A model generated the notes under the pieces. That model was not told the origin of the DNA. It saw only the letters and a list, made by a program, of their open reading frames with translations, and made no database searches. From Aliiruegeria haliotis (GTDB lineage: Bacteria > Pseudomonadota > Alphaproteobacteria > Rhodobacterales > Rhodobacteraceae): a stretch of DNA of 64,000 nucleotides. The stretch spans positions 62,001 to 126,000 of the forward strand of contig NZ_PVTD01000011.1 of NCBI RefSeq assembly GCF_003003255.1. Direction: 5' to 3'. Shown piece after piece: positions 8,867 to 17,186 of this stretch; position 1 is the stretch's first letter, and each line of letters opens with the position of its first letter. The translations under genes were made by a program, and so were the position numbers.

Positions 8867-9523
8867 ATGGGCCTGCGTATCAACGATGTCGTTCCGGATC
8901 TGAAATTCAAGACCAGCCAGGGCGAAATCGCGTCCTTCCACGACTGGATCGGCGACAGCTGGGCAATCCTCTTCTCGCACCCGAAGGATTTCACGCCGGT
9001 CTGCACAACCGAGTTCGGCGCCGTCGCTCAACTGGCCGAGGAGTGGCAGAAGCGCGGGACCAAGGTCATCGGCCTTTCGGTCGACGGTGTTGAAGAGCAC
9101 AAAGAGTGGATCAAGGACATCGAGACATACGCAGAGGCGCCGGTTCCCTTCCCGATTATCGCCGACGAGGACCTGGAGGCGTCCAAGGCCTTCGACATGC
9201 TGCCGGCCGAAGCCTACCTTCCGGACGGCCGCACGGCCAACGACAGCGCCTCCGTGCGTTCGGTCTTCATCATCGGACCGGACAAGCAACTGAAGCTCAC
9301 AATGACCTACCCTATGTCGGTTGGCCGCAACTTCGGCGAGGTGCTGCGGGCGCTTGATGCGCTGCAATGCACCTCCAACGTGCCGATCGCGACTCCGGCG
9401 AACTGGACCATGGGTCAGGACGTGATCGCGGCCCTGTCGCTCGACGACGACGCCGCACGGGCGAAGTTCGGGGAGTTCGACGCCGTTCTGCCTTATCTGC
9501 GCAAGGTCAAGACACCGGCCTGA
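8867..9523 (+). CDS. Peroxiredoxin, 1-Cys (Prx6) type
   Basis: 218-residue thiol peroxidase. The peroxidatic Cys46 sits in HPKDFTPVCTTEF. The long C-terminal extension (NWTMGQDVIAALSLDDDAA and the following helix) matches the Prx6 subfamily, which lacks a resolving Cys in the usual AhpC position. It reduces H2O2 and organic peroxides in the cytoplasm; the electron donor is not evident. AAGGAG sits upstream of the start at good spacing, and a likely terminator hairpin follows the stop. Confidence 0.93.
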   Translation: MGLRINDVVPDLKFKTSQGEIASFHDWIGDSWAILFSHPKDFTPVCTTEFGAVAQLAEEWQKRGTKVIGLSVDGVEEHKEWIKDIETYAEAPVPFPIIADEDLEASKAFDMLPAEAYLPDGRTANDSASVRSVFIIGPDKQLKLTMTYPMSVGRNFGEVLRALDALQCTSNVPIATPANWTMGQDVIAALSLDDDAARAKFGEFDAVLPYLRKVKTPA

Positions 9524-9550
9524 CGCCTCTGAATCGACAAGACGACGAAT

Positions 9551-9583
9551 GCGGGCCCTGCCACCAGCGGGGCTCGCTTTCTT
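9551..9583 (+). terminator. Probable rho-independent terminator after peroxiredoxin
   Basis: An 11-bp stem (9551-9561 with 9567-9577, including two G-T wobbles) and a 5-base loop (cacca) are followed by TTTCTT. It lies 27 bp after the peroxiredoxin stop. The T-tract is interrupted, so efficiency is uncertain. Confidence 0.55.
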
Positions 9584-9721
9584 GTCCGGTGCTGGCAACT
9601 GCCGAATTGCCACACCTCCGACATGCGCGCGAACATTTGATCCACCATCGAGTACGCGCGCTTGTCCCGCGGAAAAGGCCATGCAAGGCTTCTGTCCAGA
9701 TTAGCCAGGAACCATTGTGTC

Positions 9722-10285
9722 ATGACCAGCCGCCGTGCATTCATCGCCACCTTTGCAGCCACGCTCTGCGCCCCCGCCATTTCTCGGGCCCAGGTTCAGA
9801 AGACCTACAAGCTGGACAAGAAGTACCAGGCCAAGGTGGTGAAGCTGCGTCCAGGCTACACACCGGGCGATATCCATATAGAGACCAAGCGGCATCTTCT
9901 CTACCTCATGCTCCCCGACGACCAGGCAATTCGATATGGCGTTGCGGTTGGCGAAGAAGGCCGGAACATGTCCGGTGAAGCCTACATCGGGCGTAAGGCC
10001 GAATGGCCAAGCTGGACGCCGACGGCGAACATGATCCGCCGCGAGCCCGAACTCTATGGTCCGATGGCGGGCGGCATGCCGGGCGGTCCGGACAACCCTC
10101 TGGGCGCACGAGCGCTGTACCTTTACCGAAACGGAAAGGACACGCGGTACCGAATCCACGGTACACCGCAACCTTGGACCATCGGGCGCTCGGTCTCCTC
10201 CGGATGTATCCGGATGCTGAACGACCACGTGATCGACCTCTATCAACGGGTGCCGATCGGCGCCCGTGTGATCATCTATACCTGA
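9722..10285 (+). CDS. L,D-transpeptidase (YkuD/ErfK family), copy 1
   Basis: 187-residue exported protein with a twin-arginine-like N-terminus (TSRRAFIATFAATLC...ISRAQ) and a single YkuD domain. The catalytic region reads YRIHGTPQPWTIGRS then SSGCIRM, where the Cys is the nucleophile. The usual SHGC is SSGC here, as in many Rhodobacterales members. Such enzymes make 3-3 peptidoglycan crosslinks or attach lipoproteins to murein. The ATG at 9722 was chosen because it starts the signal peptide. A paralogue lies on the opposite strand, 18 bp beyond the stop. Confidence 0.9.
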   Translation: MTSRRAFIATFAATLCAPAISRAQVQKTYKLDKKYQAKVVKLRPGYTPGDIHIETKRHLLYLMLPDDQAIRYGVAVGEEGRNMSGEAYIGRKAEWPSWTPTANMIRREPELYGPMAGGMPGGPDNPLGARALYLYRNGKDTRYRIHGTPQPWTIGRSVSSGCIRMLNDHVIDLYQRVPIGARVIIYT

Positions 10286-10303
10286 GCTTTCGGCCTTGGA
10301 GCG

Positions 10304-10873
10304 TCAGTAGACAACGACCTTCGTACCCGTCGGGACATCCGGGTAGAGTTGGGAAACATGGGTATTCGTCAGCCGAATGCAGCCTGACGAGAAGGAGCGC
10401 CCGATGGTCCAGGGCTGTGGCGTCCCATGGATCCGGTAGTATGTGTCGCGGCCACCCTGGTAGAGATAGAGCGCGCGCGCACCGAGCGGGTTCCGCTCAT
10501 GTCCGCCCGGCAGGCCACCACTGTATTTCGCGTAGATCTGCGGCTCCAGGCGGATCATGTTCGCCGTGGGCGTCCAGCTTGGCCATTCGGCCTTGCGCCC
10601 GACATAGGCCGTTCCCTTGAAATTGCGCCCGGCCGCGCCGACGGCAATGCCGTATCGCATCGCCTTGCCCTTGCCGAGCGTCCAGAACAGGAAGTGCTTC
10701 TCCGGAAAGACGTGGATCTCCCCCGCGGGTGTAGCATCGCCCACAGACACTTTCTGCGGCATGTACTTGCGCGGGATCCTGACTTTCTTGGTGGAGGTGG
10801 CAAACGCCGGGACCGGAAGCGTGGTTGCGGTGGCGGCAGTTGCGGCAAGAAGGAAGTGGCGACGTGTGACCAT
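10304..10873 (-). CDS. L,D-transpeptidase (YkuD/ErfK family), copy 2
   Basis: 189-residue paralogue of the neighbouring convergent gene. It has its own Tat-like signal (VTRRHFLLAATAATAT...AFA) and the same domain core. Blocks shared with copy 1 include GRKAEWPSWTPTANMIR, LGARALYLY and HGTPQPWTIGRS followed by SSGCIR. Its mature N-terminal region differs (KKVRIPRKYMPQKVSVGDATPAGE), which may reflect different substrate docking. The two stop codons are separated by only 18 bp. Confidence 0.9.
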   Translation of the reverse strand: MVTRRHFLLAATAATATTLPVPAFATSTKKVRIPRKYMPQKVSVGDATPAGEIHVFPEKHFLFWTLGKGKAMRYGIAVGAAGRNFKGTAYVGRKAEWPSWTPTANMIRLEPQIYAKYSGGLPGGHERNPLGARALYLYQGGRDTYYRIHGTPQPWTIGRSFSSGCIRLTNTHVSQLYPDVPTGTKVVVY

Positions 10874-11136
10874 TCGTGACTGCTCCCGTGGTCAATTGTA
10901 TTTTGTGGCGCTTCCTTACAGGAAACCGGCCAAAATGCGTAGCAATTGGGCAGAGCCTGGATGTCTGAACCGCGAAGTGTTGCGCTTCTACCCCGTACGA
11001 ACAGGCGCAGTACGCACAGGGTTTTCCGAACGCGCGACACTTTTCCGTCGCGCCCGCCGGTGCCGCTGCCACGCTTGACCCGATGGACGCAATCGCTAGG
11101 GTGCCGACGATTCAACGCGATACCCGGGAGGCTCTC

Positions 11137-11379
11137 ATGGCCCAACGCCTTCATCTCGTCTTTGGCGGCGAACTCGTCGATCCGTCAAAGACCCAGTTCA
11201 AGGATGTGGACGACATCCATATCGTTGGCATGTTCCCTGACTATGCCTCGGCCCATGACGCCTGGAAATCCGAGGCACAGCGGACGGTCGACAACGCCCA
11301 CATGCGCTATTTCATTGCACATATCCACCGTCTGCGCGACGAGGAAACGGAAGCCTCGTCGACAGAGGAACTCGGCTGA
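11137..11379 (+). CDS. DUF4170 domain protein
   Basis: 80-residue protein of unknown function. It opens AQRLHLVFGGELVDPS and contains DDIHIVGMFPDYASAHDAWKSEAQRTVDNA, which matches DUF4170 as I recall it. No signal peptide or membrane helix is seen. The start at 11137 has GGGAGG upstream. It is the first gene of an apparent operon with the KdtA-like and lpxK genes, so a link to lipid A/Kdo assembly is possible by context only. Confidence 0.8.
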   Translation: MAQRLHLVFGGELVDPSKTQFKDVDDIHIVGMFPDYASAHDAWKSEAQRTVDNAHMRYFIAHIHRLRDEETEASSTEELG

Positions 11380-11386
11380 GCCGGAC

Positions 11387-12649
11387 TTGGACGCGCTGAC
11401 CTTCACAAGACTGAAGGCCCGTTTCAATGCGTCTCATCTCAATCACCGGATCAAGTCTCAATCCGGCGACAACGAGGACGCGATACGGGAAGCGGGCGAG
11501 CGCCTCGGCCGCGCCTCCCTGCCGCGTCCTGACGGGGCGCTGGCATGGATACATGCACCCGACGGTCTGGATTGCCGGTGCCTTGACGACCTCCTTGAAC
11601 GGCTCGAAACGCAGCTCGATCCGATCCACGTGTTGATAACCGCGCCGCGACGTCTCGACACTCAGGTTCTCGGCGATGACGCGCGCATCATTCAGCATTT
11701 TCCACCGGAGGACATGCCAGGCCCGATCGCTCGGTTCCTCGATCACTGGCGCCCCGATGTCGGCATATGGCTCGACCGGGCTGACAAACCACTGCTGCTC
11801 GATGGTGCCGCGAGATATGGCATGACCCTGTTTCTGCAAAACGCGAGCGCGCCACGGGATCACCATCCCCGGGCGCGTAACCTCGAACGACACCTGTTCG
11901 GACTGTTCGAGCGTGTCCTCGCTGTCAACTCGACGGAGGCCGAAAAGATCCGGACGTTGGGAGCCATCCCCGCCCGGATCGAGACAACCGGCCCGCTGCG
12001 TCCCATCTCACACCCGCCGGATTGCAACGAGTCCGAACGCGAGGCCCTTGCCGCGGCCATCGATACCCGGCCGGTCTGGATGGCGGCCATGCCGGATCCG
12101 CGGGAGCTCGACGCAATACTGGTGGCCCACGGGCAGGTCCGCCGAACGGCACATCGGTCACTGCTGCTGATTGTCCCGCGCGACGATGCCGAGGGCCCTG
12201 CAATGGTGCAGGACTTGCGGAACCGGGGCTGGCAGGTTGCAAGCCGCGAACTCGACATCGAACCCGACCCGAACACCGACATCTTCGTCGCCGATTGCCT
12301 TGAGGAGATCGGCCTGTTCTACAGCCTGTCGCCAGTGTCCTTCCTTGGCGGATCGCTTCTTGGAGCGGAGATCCCGGACCCGATGGCTCCTGCGAGCCTC
12401 GGGTCTGCCATGATCGCCGGCCCCACCATGGGCACAAACGCGGACGCCATCCGGCGCCTGCGCGCAGCCGATGCCTGCCTCCGTATCGCCCGCCCCGAAG
12501 AGCTGGGCGACGCGGTGATCGATCTGCTTTCACCCGATCGCGCGGCGACCCTGGCGTTGCACGGCTGGGATGTCGCCTCCGAAGGCAGCCAGGTCCTCGA
12601 CCGCCTTTCCGCCCTGATATGTGCGTCGCTAAGGGACAGTTTCGCGTGA
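11387..12649 (+). CDS. KdtA/WaaA-like glycosyltransferase, divergent
   Basis: About 420 residues from a TTG at 11387 (start uncertain; the open frame extends upstream over the DUF4170 gene). Architecture resembles Kdo transferase: an N-terminal segment with [12 protein letters not shown], a central region with [16 protein letters not shown] and [15 protein letters not shown], and a C-terminal [11 protein letters not shown] followed by [14 protein letters not shown]. Two family landmarks are altered: the usual HxxSxGE Glu is replaced (DGLD), and the usual GGHNPLEPA region reads IPDPMAPAS. It ends overlapping lpxK (TGATG). Position suggests a role in lipid A modification, but canonical Kdo transferase activity is doubtful from these residues. 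Confidence 0.7.
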   Translation: MDALTFTRLKARFNASHLNHRIKSQSGDNEDAIREAGERLGRASLPRPDGALAWIHAPDGLDCRCLDDLLERLETQLDPIHVLITAPRRLDTQVLGDDARIIQHFPPEDMPGPIARFLDHWRPDVGIWLDRADKPLLLDGAARYGMTLFLQNASAPRDHHPRARNLERHLFGLFERVLAVNSTEAEKIRTLGAIPARIETTGPLRPISHPPDCNESEREALAAAIDTRPVWMAAMPDPRELDAILVAHGQVRRTAHRSLLLIVPRDDAEGPAMVQDLRNRGWQVASRELDIEPDPNTDIFVADCLEEIGLFYSLSPVSFLGGSLLGAEIPDPMAPASLGSAMIAGPTMGTNADAIRRLRAADACLRIARPEELGDAVIDLLSPDRAATLALHGWDVASEGSQVLDRLSALICASLRDSFA

Positions 12650-13638
12650 TGCGGGCGCCGCGCTTCTGGGATACCCCGGCCGACGAACCGGCCCTTTCTG
12701 CAAGACTGCTGAGTCCGCTTGGCAGGCTCTATGCCGCAGCGACGGCACGCCGGCTGGCCGGTGGCACGCCGTACCGATCGGACGTTCCGGTGATCTGTAT
12801 CGGCAACCTCAACGCAGGCGGGACGGGCAAGACACCAACCGTGATAGCTCTTGCCCAACGTCTCGGCGAGGGAACCCAGGTGGTCAGCAGAGGGCACGGC
12901 GGATCGCTGGAGGGACCGGTTCGGGTGGACGCCGCCGCTCATACCGCCGAACAGGTTGGCGACGAGCCGCTGCTGATTGCGGCCTTTGCTCCGGTCTGGG
13001 TTGCCCGGGACCGCGCCGCGGGCGTGCGGGCGGCAGCGTCTGCCGGGGCGGCTCGAATCCTGCTCGACGACGGGTTCCAGAACCCCTCCGTTCACAAGGA
13101 CCTCTCGGTTATCGTGGCCGACGCGCGGCTCGGTTTCGGAAATGGGCGCTGCATTCCCGCCGGTCCCCTGCGCGAGCCCGTCCACGTCGGGCTTGCCCGC
13201 GCCGATATCGTGCTGAGCATCGGCGATCCGGCAATGCAGGCGCGTTTCAGGAGCAACTGGTCCCCGCCAATCGCCGAAGCGGGCTTGCCGCATGTGACCG
13301 GCCAGCTCCAGCCGCTCCAGACGGGGATGGACTGGAGCGGGCTGCCGGCGCTGGCCTTTGCCGGGATCGGCTATCCGGAAAAGTTCTTTGCCACCCTGCG
13401 TGCCCTCGGCGTGGATCTGAAGCGCACCGAAGCCCTCGACGACCACCAACCGTTGACCCCTGCCCTCGTGACCCGCCTGCAGAACGAGGCAAAGCTGCTC
13501 GGTGCCCAACTGGTCACAACGGAAAAGGACGCCGTGCGGATGCCGGCGCCCTTCAGACGGCAGGTGCTCACGGTCCCCGTCAGGTTGGAACTCGACGACT
13601 GGAACCCACTGGACAGCTTGCTTGACAGGCTGCCCTGA
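12649..13638 (+). CDS. lpxK: Tetraacyldisaccharide 4'-kinase
   Basis: 329-residue lipid A 4'-kinase, which phosphorylates the tetraacyldisaccharide 1-phosphate at the inner membrane. The P-loop [12 protein letters not shown] (residues 52-63), the N-terminal PRFWDTP start, the [15 protein letters not shown] motif and the PAGPLREP segment are all diagnostic. The ATG overlaps the upstream stop. The hydrophobic N-terminal segment expected for membrane association is weak ([18 protein letters not shown]). Confidence 0.93.
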   Translation: MRAPRFWDTPADEPALSARLLSPLGRLYAAATARRLAGGTPYRSDVPVICIGNLNAGGTGKTPTVIALAQRLGEGTQVVSRGHGGSLEGPVRVDAAAHTAEQVGDEPLLIAAFAPVWVARDRAAGVRAAASAGAARILLDDGFQNPSVHKDLSVIVADARLGFGNGRCIPAGPLREPVHVGLARADIVLSIGDPAMQARFRSNWSPPIAEAGLPHVTGQLQPLQTGMDWSGLPALAFAGIGYPEKFFATLRALGVDLKRTEALDDHQPLTPALVTRLQNEAKLLGAQLVTTEKDAVRMPAPFRRQVLTVPVRLELDDWNPLDSLLDRLP

Positions 13639-13646
13639 GGGGTCTT

Positions 13647-14285
13647 CTACTCGCCGAGCTTCTCGTCCAGCACCTTGGAGAAGTCGGCATAGTTCATGTT
13701 CGAGTACTTCTCGCCATTGATCACGAAGCTCGGCGTTGCGGAGATGTCGTGCTCCTTCGCGTTGCCCTCGTACCAGGCGACCAGGTCCTGGGCCATTTCG
13801 GCATCCTGAAGGCAGGCATTCACCTGCTCGTTGGACAACCCTGCGGTGCGTCCGATCTTGCGCAGGTTGTCAGCGATCTGGGCAGGCTCACCCGAGGCCC
13901 AGGCGCTGATATCCTTGAAGAGCAGGTCGGAAATGCCAAAGTAGCGCATCGGATCGCAGCGGGCGACCATCGATGCCCAGAGCCCGTAGCGGTCGAAGTA
14001 GACATCGCGGTGCACGAACTTGATCTTGCCGGTGTCGATGTAGTCCTTCTTGATATCCTTCAGGACAGTCTGGCTGAAATTGGCGCAATGGCCGCAGGTG
14101 AAGGAGGCGTATTCGATCACCTCGACCTTGGCGTCCGGGTTGCCCAGCACCATTTCCTGAATGGCCTCGGCATGGGCCGCGCCGACGAAGGACGGGAAGG
14201 TCGACTGACCGGGCTGGCTTTGGGAAAAGCCGATACCGACAGCCGCGATCGCGGCCAGAACAGCCAGGGTGAAAGAACGCTTCAT
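13647..14285 (-). CDS. DsbA-family periplasmic thiol oxidoreductase
   Basis: 212-residue exported thioredoxin-fold protein. It has a signal peptide (MKRSFTLAVLAAIAAVG), a CxxC active site at Cys64-Gly-His-Cys67 (ASFTCGHCANF) and a cis-Pro loop (SATPSFVING). The helical insertion between these matches DsbA/BdbD-like family 'thioredoxin domain' proteins (DSBA-like). Likely role: disulfide formation in periplasmic proteins. It follows the dciA gene by 5 bp and is convergent with lpxK. Confidence 0.9.
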   Translation of the reverse strand: MKRSFTLAVLAAIAAVGIGFSQSQPGQSTFPSFVGAAHAEAIQEMVLGNPDAKVEVIEYASFTCGHCANFSQTVLKDIKKDYIDTGKIKFVHRDVYFDRYGLWASMVARCDPMRYFGISDLLFKDISAWASGEPAQIADNLRKIGRTAGLSNEQVNACLQDAEMAQDLVAWYEGNAKEHDISATPSFVINGEKYSNMNYADFSKVLDEKLGE

Positions 14286-14290
14286 TCGGG

Positions 14291-14827
14291 TTACTCCGCT
14301 GATTTCTTGGAATTTCTGAGGACTTCTGCGCCGAGATCGGCCAATGCCTTGCGCAGACCTTCGTCTTGCACATCGACAGCCATGATCTCGGCCTGTTTCT
14401 TGATTTCCCGGTCCGGCGGCCGGTGTTCGGGCACGGGAGCGGGGCCGAACTCGGCCTGCCCCTCCGCAAAGCCGGTGGGCGCGGTCTGGGTGAAACGAAT
14501 GCGGGTGATGGCACTGTAGCCATAGCAGGCGTTGATCTTCTCCCGCAGTCGCGGTTCCTGCATCTGCAACATCGGCGCCTGTGCGCCTGTGGTCAGCACC
14601 GTCAGGGTCGCGCCAAAGCTGCCGCGTGCGTAGCTGACGTTGACGGGTCGGGACACCGCCGCCACGTCGGCACCGACGATCTCTCCCCAATGGGTCAAAA
14701 GGCGCGTCTCGGCAAAGCCGCGTGTCTCGCTGGCCTTGCGAATGCGCTGCGCCAGCAGGCTCGACGTCCGCTCGAAGCCCCGCCTGCGGCGGGCGGGCTG
14801 TTTTTGATCCGCGGGCTGCTTTGCCAT
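14291..14827 (-). CDS. dciA: DciA-like DUF721 protein
   Basis: 178-residue DUF721 protein. DciA is the predominant replicative-helicase loader of bacteria lacking DnaC/DnaI. The DUF721 core is visible: LLTHWGEIVGADVAAVSRPVNV and a later REKINACYGYSAITRIRF. It has a basic N-terminus (KQPARRRRGFERTSSLL) and a low-complexity Pro-rich C-terminal part, as in alphaproteobacterial members. ATG 14827 sits about 10 bases after AAGGA; ATG 14836 would be too close. It diverges from mutY, a common arrangement in Rhodobacterales. Confidence 0.85.
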   Translation of the reverse strand: MAKQPADQKQPARRRRGFERTSSLLAQRIRKASETRGFAETRLLTHWGEIVGADVAAVSRPVNVSYARGSFGATLTVLTTGAQAPMLQMQEPRLREKINACYGYSAITRIRFTQTAPTGFAEGQAEFGPAPVPEHRPPDREIKKQAEIMAVDVQDEGLRKALADLGAEVLRNSKKSAE

Positions 14828-14908
14828 GCCTGACATTTCCTTCGTTGCGCCCTATCTTACCCGCTGGTTCGGCGGGAACCATAGGGCGCGAGTGCCGGGG
14901 AATAAACA

Positions 14909-15970
14909 ATGCGTGACGTCACATCGGCGCAATCTGCGCTTCTGGACTGGTATGATGCCCATGCTCGGGTGATGCCGTGGCGGGTAGGCCCTGCCGAACG
15001 CCGCGCAGGCATTGTCCCGGATCCCTATCGCGTCTGGCTGTCCGAGGTCATGCTTCAGCAAACAACCGTTGCAGCGGTGCGGGAGAAATACCTCCGGTTT
15101 ACCGCACTCTGGCCACGGGTTGAGGACCTCGCCGCGGAGGAAGATGCCACCGTGATGGCGGAATGGGCCGGCCTCGGCTACTACGCCCGGGCCCGCAACC
15201 TGTTGAAATGCGCCCGCGTGGTGGCGGTCGAACACAGCGGCGTTTTCCCAGACACGCGCGACGCCCTGCTTGGGCTGCCGGGCATTGGCCCCTACACCGC
15301 CGCCGCAATTGCCGCCATTGCGTTCGACCGACCGGAAACCGTTGTCGACGGCAACGTCGAACGCGTCGTGTCCCGCCTCTATGACATCCACACCCCGCTT
15401 CCGGAGGCCAAACCCGAACTCACCTCTGTGGCCGAAGCGTTGACTCCGACCCAGCGCCCCGGCGATCACGCCCAGGCCATGATGGACCTTGGCGCCACGA
15501 TCTGCACCCCCCGCAGACCGGCCTGCGGGATCTGCCCGCTGATCGCTGAATGTGCCGCACGCGTTGCCGGCACTGCGGCCGATCTGCCGAAGAAGTCGCC
15601 CAAAACGGCCAAGCCGACCCGGCTCGGCATCGCCTATGTCGCGCAGCGCGAGGATGGCGCCGTACTGCTGGAGACGCGCCCGCCCCGCGGATTGCTCGGC
15701 GGGATGCTGGGGTGGCCGGGCACCGAATGGAACGACGCTCCCGTTGCTGCTCCGCCTCTGGAGGCCGACTGGCAGCAGGTCCCGGGCGAGGTGCGCCACA
15801 CCTTCACCCATTTCCACCTCCGGCTCGCTCTCCAGGTCGCTGTCGTCCCGGCAGACACCCAAACCACGCGCGGCGGTTTCCATGGCCGGGCTGACTTTCG
15901 CCCTGCCGCCCTGCCTACCGTGATGCGAAAGGCCTGGGACCTTGCGTCCAGCGCCTTGCCACCCCTTTGA
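14909..15970 (+). CDS. mutY: A/G-specific adenine DNA glycosylase
   Basis: 353-residue base-excision repair enzyme that removes adenine opposite 8-oxoG. It carries the helix-hairpin-helix (LLGLPGIGPYTAAAIAAIAF) with catalytic Asp in VVDGNVERVV. The 4Fe-4S ligands are spaced C-x6-C-x2-C-x5-C (CTPRRPACGICPLIAEC), and a C-terminal NUDIX-like 8-oxoG recognition domain starts about residue 230. LSEVMLQQTTV is the conserved N-terminal motif. Full length for the family. Confidence 0.96.
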   Translation: MRDVTSAQSALLDWYDAHARVMPWRVGPAERRAGIVPDPYRVWLSEVMLQQTTVAAVREKYLRFTALWPRVEDLAAEEDATVMAEWAGLGYYARARNLLKCARVVAVEHSGVFPDTRDALLGLPGIGPYTAAAIAAIAFDRPETVVDGNVERVVSRLYDIHTPLPEAKPELTSVAEALTPTQRPGDHAQAMMDLGATICTPRRPACGICPLIAECAARVAGTAADLPKKSPKTAKPTRLGIAYVAQREDGAVLLETRPPRGLLGGMLGWPGTEWNDAPVAAPPLEADWQQVPGEVRHTFTHFHLRLALQVAVVPADTQTTRGGFHGRADFRPAALPTVMRKAWDLASSALPPL

Positions 15971-16028
15971 AGTGGCCGACAATTGAGAATAGGCTGCGGC
16001 CCGTGATCCACCACTCGAAAGCACCACG

Positions 16029-17162
16029 ATGATCCCGGCCTCGCAGATCGCCCGTTTCCAATCCGCTGCGCCATTCTGGCTGTCGCTCCTGATGATTCCA
16101 CTCGCATGGCTGTCGGCGACCCGGGGCGGACCATGGGTATTCGCCTTGCCGCTTTTCTCCTGGGGGCTGTTCTCCTTGCTGGACACTCTGACCGGCCTCT
16201 ACGAGGAGAATGCCGACCTGGAGACAACGGAGGATCAGCTCTTCTGGTATCGGCTCATCACGATTGTCTGGTTCCCGATCCAGGTCGGCGTGCTTGGCTG
16301 GCTCATCTGGTACGTGCCGGGCGCCGAGCACCTGAGCTGGCCGGAAAAGCTCATGGTGTTTTTCGGCATGGGGGTCGTCTCCGGAACCACGGGAATAGTC
16401 TATTCCCATGAACTCATGCATCAGTCCGACAAGCTTGAACGCTGGCTGGGCGATCTGCTGATGGCCTCGGTACTCTACGGCCACTTCCGGTCAGAGCACC
16501 TGCTGGTGCACCACCGCTATGTCGGCACGCCGCGCGATGCCGTCACCGCCCGCTACAACGAGGGGTTCCATCGCTTCTTCGCCCGAGTTCTGCGACAGAG
16601 CCATTCCTCTGCCTTTGCCGCCGAGAAGACGATGCTCGCCCGCAAGGACCTGCCCTGGCACCACCGCTCCAACCCGTTCTGGCGGTACTGGACACTGGAG
16701 ATCGCCTTCCTCCTGGCGGCCTTGGCGATCGGTGGCTGGGCCGGGTTGGCGCTCTTTCTCTGGCAAGCCTTCGTCGCGATCTGGCAACTGGAGCTTGTGA
16801 ACTACGTCGAACACTACGGGCTGACACGGAAGCATCTCGGCGAAGGCCGGTACGAGCATGTCCTACCGCGCCACAGTTGGAACGCCACCCACCGCGCGTC
16901 CAACTGGCTTCTCATCAACCTGCAGCGTCACTCCGACCATCACTACAAGCCCAGACGCCGGTTCCCCCTTCTACAGACCTATCCCAAGGACGAGGCGCCA
17001 CAGCTTCCTCATGGCTACCCTGTGATGACCTTCCTCGCCATGATCCCACCGCTCTGGCGGCGGCGCATGAACCCGCGCGTCCGCGCATGGCGCAGGCAGT
17101 TCTATCCCGAGATCGACGATTGGACGCCCTACAAACAGGCCACCAATCCACTGCCACGCTAG
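16029..17162 (+). CDS. alkB: AlkB-type alkane 1-monooxygenase
   Basis: 377-residue integral-membrane non-haem diiron hydroxylase. The histidine boxes are present: HELMHQ, EHLLVHHRY and LQRHSDHH, together with the NYVEHYGL signature of AlkB. Hydrophobic helices flank the boxes (FWLSLLMIPLAWL, LITIVWFPIQVGVLGWLIW, LLAALAIGGWAGLALFLWQA). It oxidises terminal carbons of medium-chain alkanes or fatty chains, receiving electrons from rubredoxin. No rubredoxin or rubredoxin reductase gene is adjacent, so donors must be encoded elsewhere. Confidence 0.92.
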   Translation: MIPASQIARFQSAAPFWLSLLMIPLAWLSATRGGPWVFALPLFSWGLFSLLDTLTGLYEENADLETTEDQLFWYRLITIVWFPIQVGVLGWLIWYVPGAEHLSWPEKLMVFFGMGVVSGTTGIVYSHELMHQSDKLERWLGDLLMASVLYGHFRSEHLLVHHRYVGTPRDAVTARYNEGFHRFFARVLRQSHSSAFAAEKTMLARKDLPWHHRSNPFWRYWTLEIAFLLAALAIGGWAGLALFLWQAFVAIWQLELVNYVEHYGLTRKHLGEGRYEHVLPRHSWNATHRASNWLLINLQRHSDHHYKPRRRFPLLQTYPKDEAPQLPHGYPVMTFLAMIPPLWRRRMNPRVRAWRRQFYPEIDDWTPYKQATNPLPR

Positions 17163-17186
17163 AGGGGCACTGTTGCAGGGACCGGC

